Source: Artocarpus heterophyllus
Taxonomy: Eukaryota > Streptophyta > Magnoliopsida > Rosales > Moraceae
Direction of reading: 5' to 3'
Length of the DNA stretch: 64,000 nucleotides
Assembly: GCA_025403435.1 (NCBI GenBank)
Contig: CM046351.1
Location: 24,455,730 to 24,519,729 of the forward strand
The position numbers and the translations under genes were made by a program. The notes below the pieces were generated by a model. That model worked only from the letters and a program-made list of their open reading frames with translations. It ran no database searches and was not told the DNA's origin. Each line of letters starts with the position of its first letter. The stretch's first letter is position 1. Of this stretch, positions 1 to 12,803 are shown in pieces.

Positions 1-680
1 TCTTCAAAAACTTTATGCATATTATATGCAACCTTGCTTTAAAAATACATTACAAATCATGATTTAAACTTTAAAACCTTTTGCATAACAATGCAAACAT
101 TCTTTTAAATCTACTTGCATACCACTTACAAACACATTTACAAACATATACATAAGTATTTGTAAATCATTTACTTCATACTGTAGGTGAAATTTAAACT
201 TACCTGATGTTGATGCTTACCGTGGTCTAACATCGGATCAACACCACGTGCGGCGACGCACAGTGTCTAGCTCTTCCCGGCTCGTCTCTACCTGGTCGGG
301 CGTACCTGTAAAAAGAGGAGGGACTCTTCAGAGGTGAGAGAAAAAGGTGTCAGTCAATGGACAAGGGCTCTCTGATACTCAAGGCAGGGGTTGCTCAGTA
401 GAGGATGAGAGCTTGTTAGGTGGGAAGGAGTCTCTCTCCAGAATGCAATAAATGCATCCTATTTATAGGCTACTACTTGGACTGGGTATCAGGTGGGTTT
501 TGCCCACAACCTGGGTGTCACATCAAGGTGTGTCAGGCAGTAGGTGACAAGTATCACGTCCCTCCGTCGATGGATTAGCTTTCATCGGACAGTGAGTTAT
601 TTGCTGTTTGTTGGCCTGTAGGGGCGAGTAGCAGTCCGTATGTGAGTGAGATTTGTAAAGCCCCTTTTTCGGACGTTACA
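1..680 (-). repeat. Possible LTR or promoter segment with TATA box, cut by window edge
   Basis: Read on the minus strand, this begins TGTAACGTCC at 680, a form typical of plant LTR starts. It has a good TATA box (CCTATAAATAG) near 463-473, then a GC-richer leader that reaches a consensus splice-donor-like CAG|GTAAGT near 203-211. No polypurine tract lies to the right of 680. The left part is outside the window, so no partner LTR or duplication can be checked. It could equally be the promoter and first exon of a host or element gene. Known: LTRs carry a TATA box between U3 and R. Inferred: LTR identity. Confidence 0.3.
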
Positions 681-1004
681 GATGTCGTTACATTCTTACA
701 TACATACTTACTTGAACTTAAACATATATATGAATACAAACTTAAACAATACTTTTAAGTTTAAAAGTATTTAAACATACTTAACCAGGATCCATTCATA
801 CGTTTTTTTTTTTTTAATATCATAACATTATAAAATCACATTACCAAACTCATTCCATATCAGATTTTATTCAATTATACTTTAAATTAATCATGAACTT
901 ATATTAATAAAATAGATATACCAAGTTGTAAAATCAGGACTTATAAAAACATCACAACATATCTCATAATCCATCAAATCATTTAAGCTTACTTACTCCC
1001 ACAG

Positions 1005-1200
1005 TTCGGCAGGCCGAACTTGAGACTTCAGCAGGCCGAACATGATCGGCAAGCAGGAGTTCCCTCAACCGGTAGGCCGGTAGAGGCTTTGCAAACTGGC
1101 TTAAAATCTCATCTTCGTTCGACAGGCCGAAAATATTATCGGCAGGCCGAACCTTCAGACTTCGACAGGCCGACCAAAGATGTTCGGCAGGCCGACCGAG
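1005..1200. repeat. Palindrome array, CGGCAGGCCGAA type
   Basis: About eight spaced, imperfect copies of TTCGGCAGGCCGAA (for example TTCGGCAGGCCGAAC near 1005 and ATCGGCAGGCCGAACC near 1139) lie in otherwise AT-rich DNA, separated by roughly 10-40 bp. The motif is nearly self-complementary (TTCGGC...GCCGAA). A reverse-orientation array is at 3290-3430, and related copies sit in the copia LTR near 61460-61520. Confidence 0.75.
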
Positions 1201-3289
1201 CCAAAGCATTTTAAAAAAACTAATTTTAAATCAAAACCAACTTTTCATATAAAATGTGGAAGGTCATAATACTTTAAAATGATAAAATAATTTATAAAAC
1301 CATAGTTCAAGTATTCTCAAAAACTTAACATAAAAATAATGTTCTAATTATAAAACTTGATTTACAACATAAGACGTTCATCTTGGCATTTCTTCCGATT
1401 ACAATTCATTGAGCTTTGTGTCCACATGCCCTTCCATGTCCTCCACATATTCCAAGATTTTCTTACCCTTATGTACAACATGACATAAAACATGATTAAG
1501 CTAATGCTTAGTAAGTACATATAATTCTCACAAGATTAAAACATTTCATAAACATCATCATCATCACTGCCATCATATCATAAAAGTGCCTTAAGCACAA
1601 TTTCATAAAACATATCTTTCATTGCGTTCATCATTTAAAAACTTATTCCATTTTATCTTAAGGGCCCAAGTGTTGCACCATAAACATCATCATAGGCGCA
1701 CCATCATGAGAGGAGAAGGGTAGCTAATCCAAAACCAAACATGACATCATAACATTTCATTTCATAACATTGGTGTGCAACACTTATTAGGTGATACATA
1801 TATACATAATTTTCATACTTTGAAACATGCCAAAATCATCATGCACAACTTAAAATCATGAAAATCTTTCATAGAAATTCTTAAGAAAAATATCCATAAA
1901 ATCATCATGAATATCATTATGAACATAACATCAAATCTTGTAAAAACGTGTCATGTTGCAGGTGAGAATGTATTTACCTTAACGCTAGCTTACGTAACCT
2001 TAATATACTTTTGGTGATGACGTCGCGGTCTCGATGTGCTCGCTTCTTTAAGTGTTTATGCCATTTATCTATTTAAAAATACAATAAAATTAATACTTAT
2101 CATAAAACATTCGTTCATATATACATTCATTTCATATTACAAACATAATTCATAACCATAAAAATTGTCATCACATAAACATATTATTATGATTTTTCTT
2201 AAATCATAAAAATTACCTTAAGCATATAAATATAAACCATACATTTTGAACATAATTATCTTTTAAATAAAACATTTTCAAACAATTAGATATATATTTT
2301 TTAATTTTAAAAATTCATACAAACACCATATTATCATGCATACAATTATTTTATTATCATGAAATCATTTAAACATACATAACATTTTATAAACAAAATC
2401 CAGAAATAACATTTATTAAAACAGTTTCTTAATGAATTCCCATAAAAATTTCATAACATAAAATACATTCATCATACATATAAACATGTACATTCTTGAC
2501 GACTATCATGAAAAACATCATATTTACCCCTTGAATAACATTACTTTTTTTTATGCATCAAGATTAAACAGTAAAATTTTACTGTGAGGGGTAGAAAATA
2601 GAAAATTTATATTTTATCATAAAAACGTTGAAACAACCTAAAACTTAGGAAAACATCTCATAACATATATAGGCATATCATATTAAAAATTCAAAACAAA
2701 TACAATACCTATGAAAGAATATTGTAGACGAATTGAGGAGGAGAATTCTTTTCAAAAACACTGGAAAAACTAAATTCTTACCTTGTAACTTCTTCTCAAA
2801 ATCCTTGATTTTAACCGAGGAAAAATACAACTTTTCTTACAATTTTCTTGCAAAGAATTTTCGGAATAGAGAGAGAGAAATTTGTGGAGAAGAGAAGAGG
2901 GAGAATGAGAATGAGAGATTGTCTCAGAACTGAGAGAGAAAAACATGAGAATGAGAGAGAAAATGATGAAAATGGAACGTTAAAAATTTTAACATAATGA
3001 GCATAATTGATGGGAATTCAATTCCCTTCATTAAGTCAGAATTTTCTGACTGTTGGGTGGCTATTGGCGTGGGAAAGAGGAGAGAAAAAAAAAAAGGAAA
3101 GTCAACAAATCATCACATCTTACCATATTATGCCCTCTTAAAAATAAGAAACCATTTAAAATAACACAAATCAATTCAAAGTCAAACCCCTTATTTCCTT
3201 AACTGATAAAATCATTCCATTAATATGTCAATTAATCACCTATTTAACATAATTATCTCAGCTATAAATTTGGAGAGATTTCTGCTGAC

Positions 3290-3430
3290 TGTTCGTCAGC
3301 CGTGTTTGGCTTGCCGATTTTCCTCTTCGGCTTGCCGGTTCCACCAAGTTCGGCCTGCCGATGGGTTTCTTCAGCCTGCCGATCTCGGGCAGAATGTTCG
3401 GCCTATCGATTTTAAAAGTTTGGCCTGCCG
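3290..3430. repeat. Palindrome array, TTCGGCCTGCCGA type (reverse orientation)
   Basis: About seven or eight copies of TTCGGCYTGCCGA occur at short spacing. This is the reverse complement of the motif at 1005-1200. The asymmetric centre (CT against AG) gives each array a consistent direction, so the two arrays face each other across about 2 kb. Confidence 0.75.
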
Positions 3431-3675
3431 AACTATCCTTCAATGCCATACATTAAAATATTCAATTCATCATGCATCATAATTAAACATACATTAAAAT
3501 AATCATGAACACTTGAGCACATCGATTCCAAGTGGTCATCACATGTCATAAAACTTGACATAAAAGTTAGTAACATTAACATCATATATCATTACGTATA
3601 TCATAAGTTATTAATAAAATATTCTTAATATCGTTACTAACTTAACGTATTACATAAAAATAGGCAGGTGTTACA

Positions 3676-6280
3676 AGATTAATCCGACCCGAGTCAGTGC
3701 GTAGCCCGAGGTGGCAGCCTGCTAGGGGTGCGGCCACGGGAGCCCTAAGAAGCATCTTGGACGAAGCTCATGTTATCATCGGGGTCAGTAGTATGCTCCT
3801 TGGGAGCTCTGCCGAGCTGTTTAGCCGACCACCAAAGTTTGTTTCCTCGGCGGTGGGGCCAAGCTCACCCTCAACACCTGGACTTAACTCTAACGTTCTC
3901 TATTCTGTTCTTGTCTTATTCCTTTTCCTTCCATTAGTTAGCTTCTGTGTCCTAATTAAATGACAGTCGACTTATTAGTTAACTTGTCATATTATTAATC
4001 TATTCGATTAATAATAGAATTTAATAACTAAACTTCATTCCCTTCACATAACTTGTATACTATCGGTTTACTTTCTTTGCTTAACTTTATAAACTATTGG
4101 ATTACTTTTCCTTCACTTAGCTTTATAACCCACTGGGGTTATTTTCCTTTTAATTATATAACCCACTGGGTTACCATTTCTTTCTTTATTTTGACTTTGT
4201 AACCTACCAGGTTACCTTTGTTTTTGAGCATCCCTTAGTTAAATTCCCTGTCTCATGTGACTGTTTCATTACTTAATGTATTACGGAACATTTTCCATCT
4301 AAGAACATTTTGTTAATTCGGAGTGTTCGACTCTATTCTAGCCGTTTCCTTAAAAATGACGATTTTACCCTTAACGGGTTTTTTGTCTATTTCGTAACTT
4401 ATTACACTCATTGCTTAATTTTTACCATTTCATTACTTACATAATACGAAAAAATTACCACTAAGGAATGTTTCCTAACATCGGGCCTTTCGGGTCCGTT
4501 TTGGTCATTTTTCATAAAATGACCATTTTGCCCTTAATCTCTTTTTCTTCCATTATTTCCTTAACTAAACTTTAATTTCTTAAAAACTTAGTATCTATAA
4601 TACTTACTGCCTACAGTAGTGTAAGAAACCAATGTTCCCTAGTGAAAACCCAGTTTTCACATAATTTTACAGTTTTGGCCTAAAACACAAAATATTTATA
4701 TTTTTGCCTCCGAAATAAAAAATAATCTTTTTAAACCATTAGTCCATATTTTTCAAGAGGATCAAATTTTCTTAAAGTACCTTACCCAAATTCCTCTTAT
4801 AAAAGGATGTTTTTGCCCCTTAAAGATTTTTTTTCAACTTTAACAAATTTTGTAAAATTCATAACTCTTAAATCGAGCAGAATTTTAAGAAACTGTTCAC
4901 GAAATCCTAACAGTTTCAACGAGTTCTACAACTTTTGTGTTTTAACTTTCCTGAAATTCTAACATTTAAGGGGACTTTTGGCTGATTTTCAAATCTTCTG
5001 AGAATTCTTTTTTCTTTGTTATTTTGTCCCTTTTGGAATTTTACCAAAACCGTTACTTTTTTCTTTCCATCATTATCACCATCAATATATAACATAAAAA
5101 AACCATGCCATAATGTCCATATTGCATGCTATGACTTAAACATTTTATCAAACACTTTGAATGCAAATAAAAATACAAACTTTAACAAAGCTTGTGGTAC
5201 TAGGATTATTCTCAAGTGCTTGTCCTCACTTTTAGCACTTGAAAGCTTCCAAATTCTATTGACATCAAGCACATACCACATCATAAAAGTTTCATCAAAA
5301 ACTTGAACAAAAACCTTAGTATACAATAGGGAAAAGTTTTGAGTTTTACCTTAAAACTACTCAATTTTTATCCCCTTCACTTGTTTTTGCTTTTCTATAT
5401 GATTTGGAGGCTTATGCATTAAGAAAAATCTTGAAAGGATTTCATGGGAGGGGTGGTTTCCATAAGAAGGAAACTGAGCATTTTTTTCTTCCTTCTTTTC
5501 TTTCTTTCTTTCTTTCTTTTCTTTCCTTTCTTTCCTTCTTTCACGTTTCTCTCTCTTCGTCTTCTTTTTTTCTTGCACGTTGGAGACCAACATTTGGTCT
5601 CTTATATCATAAATTGCTTAACTTTTTTTTTGTTTTCTTTTCCTTTTTTTTTTTTTTTACAAAAAGTGGTGGTGAGTCACCTTAGTCATCAATTAGGTTA
5701 CTTTGGGTGGCCAAATGTGAGTGGGCCACATTAGTGGATGTGGTGGCCCAATCAAAACTTCTAAGGTGTCCCATTAAATTTTTTACGTAGTCCAAGTTTA
5801 TACTGATAGTATTTTTCTTATATTTTTGGTATTCTTTTCTATACAATATATGAGGTTCCATAACCTCCAAAACTTATCCACATCCATCACATAATATAAT
5901 TCCAATATTATCTCACTTTGTACTGTCTAAATTTACACTGATAGTATTTTTTTTATATTGTCGATACATTTTCTATACTGCTACAACATTACTTATTCAT
6001 CTATATTCTTTAAACAGTATTATTTATATACTACTTTAACTTAAACAGTTCAATTTTTGTACTGTAAACCTTAAATAATCCAATTCTTACACTGCATTAC
6101 TTTTACAATGTAATTTTTATACTACATAACTTTATCAGTGTACTTTCTCACACTATATTATTCTAATATTGTATAATTCTCCATATTATTATACAGTGCT
6201 TTCTTAAAATGTACTTTTCGTCTTAACATGATCCTTAACTAAATGCATTTTTATCGTGCTTACAATGCTCAGGTGTTACA
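3676..6280 (-). repeat. Probable LTR-retrotransposon remnant
   Basis: The right edge reads TGTAACACCTGAGC on the minus strand at 6280, an LTR-like terminus with no polypurine tract outside it. Inside are a GC-richer stretch (3685-3870), runs of short degenerate repeats such as 'ACTGATAGTATTTTT' at about 5800 and 5937, and a CTTT microsatellite. I find no tRNA-complementary primer site and no protein domain. Assignment to an element is inference from boundary form only. Confidence 0.3.
5488..5545. repeat. CTTT microsatellite
   Basis: A run of TTTC/CTTT units that decays into CT-rich sequence. It produces overlapping low-complexity ORFs on both strands, which I do not regard as genes. Confidence 0.85.
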
Positions 6281-8157
6281 TAAACTGTGTGATTTAAGTA
6301 GTAGTTATGAATTGACATTTGGAATAAAAAGTCTAAAACAAGAATAATAATTTAAAACGAGAATTAATGTTTGGAAAAACTATCGCTTACGAAGGAAAAC
6401 AAGAATGAGAATGATTTTACTGTAGAAATTGTTTAAAAACTACCCGAACTTGAGGGGAAGGGGAACATGGTTTGGATTTTAGGTGTTTTGGCCGGTTTAA
6501 AACTGTTTACATGGTTTAAAACCGCATTAGTTATTATTCTATCAAACTCCAATTTGAATCTCTTTTATGGTTTAAAACCACCTTTATGGTTTAAAACCTA
6601 CGCACTAGACGGCACATAATAAGTTTTAATGACGTTTCCAAACAATAATTTCCTATAATTGTATAACGGAATGCATTGAATGTTTTTAGTTAGTTGGATT
6701 TTGAATATAAGAATTGCAATTCTAATGGGAATGATTATTTTTTCTTAATTTAATAAAACTGTCATTATCAAGTATATTAAGAGGAATAATTCGTCTACTA
6801 AATTAGAATTTTGTTACTCAGCAAGGAATTAGACTTTTCTTAACAAAGACATTATAATTAGTAACTTAGATTGGGAACCTAACAAAAAATCCCTATTTTT
6901 TCAACAAAAAATAAATGTAACTTTATTTTAAAAAAATAAATATTATCAATTCATTTAAGTTCGTATCAAAATTATAAACAGTTCTTAAAAAAACTATAAA
7001 TAGGGAAAAAACTATAATTAGGGAGAAGGAAGGAAATGCCAATTTTGAAATGATTAATTAAAATTAATAACGTATTTTCATAAAAAGTGTTCTTGAGAGT
7101 ATTTATTACAAATTACATACCGAAAATACGCATCAGCATACAAAAATCTAGCTCTAGACTTTACTCTCTCTCCATTTTTTTGATCTGATTTCTCTCTCTC
7201 CCATTGACCGTCCGTCTGTCTATCAACAAGATCGCGAGTCGCGACGCAGGAGATCACGATTCATGGTCGTTGAGTGATTTTTGTGATGGAAGACAGGCAC
7301 GGGAAAGAGATTGAGTCTGTGCCTACGATTGTCATTACTATCCAAGGTTGCCAACGGCAGGAGTTGCAATGATTTGATCTCCAATCAACCATCAGGAGCA
7401 TGCTGTTGAACACCAAAACGCAAACACTAGACCTCTTACAAAACCTATCACGAGAGAAGGACTGAGAAAGGAGGGAGAAGACTGGGAAAATTTATTCTAC
7501 CTAAGGGTATTTCTGACATTTCAAAGAACCGATGTTTTTATGTCTTCAAACTTTTCCTATTTTCTTTCATGAAAAACATGATTTTGTTAATCAATATAAT
7601 TTTCCTATTAAATAATTAACTCTTGGAGACATAAATTTCACATGTGATCCCCCGCAAAAAAAAAAAAAAAAAAAAAACCTAATGGAAGGGATTTTTGATA
7701 CGTTTTTAAACTTTAAAAATAAGCAAATATAATGTGTAAAACTACAATATTACAAGTACGACCGGCAATACATATTACAACAAATATAATTCCAAGCGTT
7801 TTATTTTCCCGATCTCCTGTCCTCTTATTCACCACACTATAGTTAGCTTGGACCGTCGGTTTAAAATAAAAAGTTTAAACTAAAAATATTGTATTATTTA
7901 AATAATAAGAGAGAATACATTTTCCAAATAGGTTATAAAACTCAATATATAACTATTTGTGAGTGTGTTTATTTTATTTTATTTTTATTTTTTTGGCAGA
8001 TATGTGTATAAAAGACGCCAGAAAAATGTACAAGGGTATTTTTGTCATACAACTCTCTTATTCTGAGAGAAAATTATTGAGCAGCGTCCATATGCCACCG
8101 CTTCAAAACTCATTCATTTTAAACTCCACAGAGCTTCATTGGAATTTGGAAACTAAA
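6281..8157. other. Intergenic, no gene recognised
   Basis: AT-rich sequence. A patch at about 7140-7470 is less AT-rich, with a CT-rich tract followed by a short open stretch from an ATG near 7286. It looks like a promoter plus first-exon fragment but ends after about 28 codons. A 23-base A run lies at 7656-7678. No other feature is supported. Confidence 0.5.
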
Positions 8158-8322
8158 AGCTTGTTTAGTATTAGTTGGTTCTAATTAATTTTTTAATTAA
8201 AAATAGTATAAAACTCTTATATGTTACAGTAAAAATAAAAAAATTATTATATTGTAAAACTCTTATATATTATAGTATTTACAGTTTTAACCAATAATTT
8301 TAACTACCATACCTAACACTCT
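8158..8322. mobile_element. MITE, dispersed 'AAACTCTCACATACTA' family (copy 1)
   Basis: About 165 bp, with the family's internal signature of two blocks 'TATAAAACTCTTATAT' and 'TTACAGT' around an A-rich centre. The weak terminal inverted repeats begin TTGTTTAGTATTAG on the left and end CCTAACACTCT on the right. It is the most divergent of the roughly eleven copies in this window. Confidence 0.45.
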
Positions 8323-9142
8323 ACAGAGAGTAAGACGCCCAGGCTATGTCTGGTACATGTGACGTTTAGTAATTTAAGAAACTATTTTCTTGGTTTTTTG
8401 TTTTGTTTTTTTTTTTGTTTTTTTTGTTTTTTGTTCTTTTTTTTTTATTATTTTCTGAGACTTAACAGACAACTATTTACCTGGAGCGGTGTTTTGTAAA
8501 TTGCCAATGTGTCCTGGCCAGAATCTTTGCTGTACTCTGAGTCTGACAGTACTCAAGAAGGTGACTGTATTAATAATGCCTTCATTTCCATTTCCACTAA
8601 AAAAGTTACTTATGGCAGTAGTTTTCAGTCGGAAAAGAGAAGAAACAATTAAGCCCAAAAAAAAGGTAAAAAATAAGTTGGAGATTTTAATCCCATAGGA
8701 TAAAAATTTTTCTACTTATAAAATAATAAGTTTCAGTCTAAAATAAGTACTATTATATTAGACTATGATCCACTGATTTATAAGTAACATGGTTTTATGA
8801 TAAAGATTTATGGTTTTTTATTTGGCTACAATGTGAGTTGTTTGGTCTAACTGTCTAGCATATATACCCTTTTCCCACCCCTTTGTTTTCACCTTTTCCC
8901 CTCAAAGTCATTCATTCAAGTCCATAATTGGCGTGTAGTAGGTGTCCTAATCTAATTAATTATTCATTTGCAAAGCTAAACCCACTATACTAAAAAGAAA
9001 TCATTTTCATAGCCATCAAGCAAAAAATGACCCACTTGCATATCTTAGCTGGGTGTTGCATAGGGCTCTGCACAATGTAGACTCTCTGGCGCCACCAGCT
9101 TCTTTCACCCAAAAGCTAGAACTAGAACGATGAACTAGTTTA
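8323..9142. other. Intergenic, no gene recognised
   Basis: Contains a T-rich tract at 8398-8450 and an unrecognised 60-70-codon open stretch on both strands at 8473-8698. I see no motif or family resemblance and do not call it a gene. Confidence 0.5.
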
Positions 9143-9694
9143 GGGTCTATTTGGTAGATGGGTTTAAATTATGTTGATTCAGATTCTTTAGATTTAAGCT
9201 TTGTGATTTAAATTAGGTGATTTGAATTACAATCTGAATTGACGTTTTGAGATATATTTGAAGTGTTAGTTTGAATAGAGAACAAGATTAAAATTTGTGT
9301 TTAGATAATAGTGAAATTTTTTTTGATTTATTAACAAATCTAACAAAATTTCAATATTCATGATATTAAAAAATATGCAATATGATCTTGATTTATTCTT
9401 CTCTTCATTAGGAATGCAATGAAAGAAGAATCGTCTCAATAAGATATCAAATGAAGAAATTATTATTATTTTTTTTTTACAAATATAAGAGAGAAAAAAT
9501 TTTAGATTTTACTATAGCAAATGATTTGAGGGTTTTTTTTTTTTTTTTTTTTTGTGGAGAACTCTCAAATTAGGGATTTTGATGGGTTCAAAGAATTTGA
9601 ATGATTTTGGATTTTGGGGTGCTAACCACTTATTTGGATTATTGGAATTCTAGGAGTCCAAAAAGTTGGCTCAGTCTACCAACCAAACAACACC
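9143..9694. mobile_element. Tourist-like (PIF/Harbinger) MITE, copy 1
   Basis: 552 bp flanked by the 3-bp duplication TTA (9140-9142 and 9695-9697). The termini are GGGTCTATTTGG on the left and CCAAACAACACC on the right, close to the Tourist terminal consensus GGGNNTGTTTGG. The interior matches the reverse complement of the element at 31488-32029, for example the block around 9400-9470. No coding capacity. Known: PIF/Harbinger transposases create TTA/TAA duplications. Confidence 0.85.
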
Positions 9695-9697
9695 TTA

Positions 9698-10335
9698 GTT
9701 AACTTTGATTCTATTGGTAGAATTAACTTTTCAATAGTTTACTCTGTGATTGTTTCCTTTGAAAAATTATAGCACATGACGCATAATTGTTTTTAATCAT
9801 AGATCAGATCGTTGAAAAAACAACTAAAAAATTAATCCAATAATTAAAATAACAACCTAAGGGTAGGGCCAAAATGCATGCTTTATTACAAAAAACTAAT
9901 TAGGATCGGTCGGCCTGGCCTGATCTTTACATGAGCCAAAGATCTTGAGCCAAGCCAACCCAACCTAGGTCCTCGGGTTGAGCCATGCATCGGGCTAATG
10001 AGACAAGTCTCAAGTCCTATTTGGCCGGGTCTAAATTGATAGCTCTTGTAACATGCGATGTAGAATTTCTCCCTACTCGTAGATCAAGCTGGTGAATAAG
10101 TAATCTAAGAATTAAAACAACAACACTTACCAATAGTAAAAAAGACAAATTCTTACCATAAGACTAATTAATCTAAGAACTAAAACAACAGTAATTACCA
10201 ATAGTAAAAAAGACAAATTCTCACCATAAAATTTCTCATGGCAAATTGTATAAAAGAAATAGCTATTGTGAATACACTTCTATCGATTGATTTACAATCA
10301 TATCAAATTAAATAAAAAAATATATATACATTAAC
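9698..10335. other. Intergenic with a 68-bp tandem duplication
   Basis: A GC-richer stretch at 9900-10050 (GGCCTGGCC-like words) resembles hAT subterminal sequence but has no ends. The tandem duplication is listed separately. No gene seen. Confidence 0.5.
10101..10236. repeat. 68-bp direct tandem duplication
   Basis: Two adjacent copies (10101-10168 and 10169-10236) start TAATCTAAGAA and include ACCAATAGTAAAAAAGACAA. A few mismatches show it is not brand new. Confidence 0.85.
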
Positions 10336-10501
10336 AAAGTGTTTGATAAAGTTGGTTAAAATCAACTTCTTGATTAGGGATAATATAAAGTTCTCACATA
10401 CTATAGTAAAAGGAAAAAAAAATTGTTATAATATAAAGTTATTATATATTGCAGTGTTTTAAAATAAAATATTAATTTTAACCAATTTTATTAAACACTT
10501 T
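10336..10501. mobile_element. MITE, 'AAACTCTCACATACTA' family (copy 2)
   Basis: 166 bp with the best-preserved terminal inverted repeats of the family, about 27 bp: AAAGTGTTTGATAAAGTTGG on the left, and the complement of AAAGTGTTTAATAAAATTGG on the right. It can fold end to end. No ORF. Confidence 0.75.
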
Positions 10502-11909
10502 ATAATTTAGCAAGAGAGTGATATAAATATGATAGTTTTAAATTGTGTATTTTAATATTGCCTACGGTAAAATTCTCTCTCTGTTTTTTTTTTTTTCTTT
10601 GTATTAATTTAAAATTTCTTTAAAGGAGTGGCAGGCCTCAGGTCCTTTTGGAGAAGATGATGGAGCTTAGTTGGAAAGCCAATCATTATTGCTAGGCATG
10701 CTTCCTCGTTGGGGGCATCATACTAGAATTGGGAATAGTTTATACTTTCTAGTTGTTACAACTGTTTCCTCTGTTTCTACTTTTTTTCTTCACTGTTTTG
10801 CTATATTTGGTGTAACTGTTTTCCTGCATTTTCTTTATCAAAAATAAAATTCGATACACCTAACTGTTTTTTTTGTTTTTTTTTTGAACTGACTACACCT
10901 AACTGTTAGTTTGCTTTTCAAGCAGACAAAAGAAAGAAATGGAAACTAATGGTTTTTTTTTTTTTTACATAGAAAGCTGTGGCTTTTTATATGCATAAAA
11001 AAAGGATAAAAAAATACGGTCCGCTTGTTTTATTGTTGCAAAAGCATTATTATTGGAGCATTTTACATTAGAGCACATGATGGGTTTATGAACGTTAGGT
11101 TTAGTAAAAATAAAAAAAATATATATATATATATATATAATTAACAAAGCCCAATAAAGTTTTAAGGGCTCAAGACAATATTATTCTTTGTAGAGGATAT
11201 TATTTATTTCATACCCTTCTAAATAATTCTCCTAAAAATTTGTATATTTGGGGTAGAAGATATAAAAATTCCCGACTAGAATACCAAAAAAAAAAAACTA
11301 ATAGCACTCTACGTGACAATTGAAGTTACTTGTTGCCATGTGAATATTATGCTTAGCTCCAGTAATCATGCTCTTAAAACCTTTTGAACCCTTTCCCTTC
11401 TTTTGAAAGAATTCTAGTAAATTACTTCGTTTGCATAATCCAACTCATCAAAAGAAGAAGATTAGTGTGGATACCATTTACTTGCTTGAGTTTTAGGTTA
11501 AACGAATGGACCTTTAATAAAATAATTGGCTAGCGTTTAGTCCAATTGCCAAAACTTATAAAACATGAATGAGATTATGTACAACAATCTTTCTGATATT
11601 TTCAAATTAAAATTTTTAAGATCACAATATTTCATGTAGAAAAATTTCTGACAAAATTTCAATAAAGTCTCAAGAGATATAGATAATATCAATATAGGTT
11701 GCAAGGAATTTAATTTTTTTCATAGAATTTTGAGAAATATTGGAAATTCTCGAAATACATTGTAAAAGTCAATAGTCAATATATTTTTATTTTTTTTATT
11801 TTATCAATATTTCATTAGCTAAATAATACATTTTTATCACATGGTATCCAAGTCCACTAGATTAGCTTGTTGTCTCCAGGACAATTTTCTAAGTGGTTCA
11901 TAATTAAAA
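10502..11909. other. Intergenic, no gene recognised
   Basis: AT-rich. The section at 10620-10860 ends in TTTATCAAAAATAAAATTC, like a retroposed 3' end, but has no recognisable domain. There is a TA microsatellite near 11118-11140. Nothing else supported. Confidence 0.45.
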
Positions 11910-12069
11910 GGTGTTTGACAAAATCAATTCTAAGAAAATTTTTTTGTTATTATAGTATAAAGCTTTCACATACTACAATGATCAAAAAAAGTAAGCTATA
12001 GTGTAAACTTCTCACATGCTATAATTTTCAGTTCAAAAATTTCAGTTCTAACCACATTTCTCAAACACC
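11910..12069. mobile_element. MITE, 'AAACTCTCACATACTA' family (copy 3)
   Basis: 160 bp with ends GGTGTTTGACAAAATC and TTTCTCAAACACC, and the paired internal words AAGCTTTCACATACTACA and AACTTCTCACATGCTATA. It closely resembles the copy at 38617. Confidence 0.75.
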
Positions 12070-12391
12070 ATATTAATGAATACAAAGCTTTATGCTTTTC
12101 TGTTAACCTTTACTTCTAGAATAAGGGGGGTTCCTTGAAGGAAAACTCTCCGACGCCTAAGTCAATCTTTATTCATGATATTTTTAGAAAATGAAAATGA
12201 CAAAGCTTTAATAAGAAAATAAGAAAAACCTCTCTTTTTTCTCGCACTCACTCCTATATATGGGCTCGGGAGTGGCAAGAATTTGGACAAAATATAATCC
12301 TGGCCACTAATTGGTAGATTTAATCATAAATATGATTGATCATCATATTCCTAAATCCCTAGTATCATTATGCCAAATTACTAAGAATAAT

Positions 12392-12728
12392 TGTTGAGAA
12401 TGTATACCTAAATCCATGGTGATGTAATTAATAGAGATGAAGTCTTTCATAGTCAAATCTGTCTTTAGTGCTCAAAGAATCTCTCTCTTTAATAGGGAAG
12501 GAGGAGGAGAGCAAATTTTATGTATGATTTGACTTGGGAATCATAACCTTTTACATACTAAGTTAAAGTAGAATCCTATTATACCTACTTTGATTAGAAT
12601 TAGGTTTCTACATATTTAAAGCTCATACCCAATAGATAACCTTAAAGTCCAAAATAATAGAATACTTATTTGGCCTTATTTAAATTAGATAGCCCATAAG
12701 CCCATAATAGGATATTAAATACCCAGCA
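12392..12728 (-). mobile_element. Ty1/copia 3' LTR (minus strand)
   Basis: On the minus strand the segment starts TGCTGGGTATT and ends TTCTCAACA, 337 bp. Immediately outside the start is CAAGTAGGAGAT, a copia-type polypurine tract, which makes this a 3' LTR. The interior to its right (12731-12798) stops at element A, and a plausible continuation follows the GCTAT duplication at 21921. Element A therefore probably landed inside the 3' end of this copia copy. I see no clean target duplication or 5' LTR. Confidence 0.5.
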
Positions 12729-12803
12729 ATCTCCTACTTGGGCTACATGTGTTTCCTAAAACAACTATATTATATAGTCTTCAGTGCACATTGAAAATGC
12801 TAT

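Larger units (their letters stand above)
681..3675. repeat. AT-rich LTR-like region with two GC-rich palindrome arrays
   Basis: This is low-complexity AT-rich DNA (many CATAA/CATCAT runs) without a convincing gene. Two GC-rich islands interrupt it at 1005-1200 and 3290-3430; each holds about eight imperfect copies of a roughly 13-bp palindrome. The right edge at 3675 reads TGTAACACCTGCC on the minus strand, a possible LTR terminus. If so, the 680 boundary may be internal to one very long LTR. The short ORFs inside are side effects of the palindromes. Confidence 0.35.

Noticed and set aside
5404..5734. Phe/Leu/Ser-rich ORFs around the CTTT repeat
   Set aside because: Microsatellite-derived in all frames.
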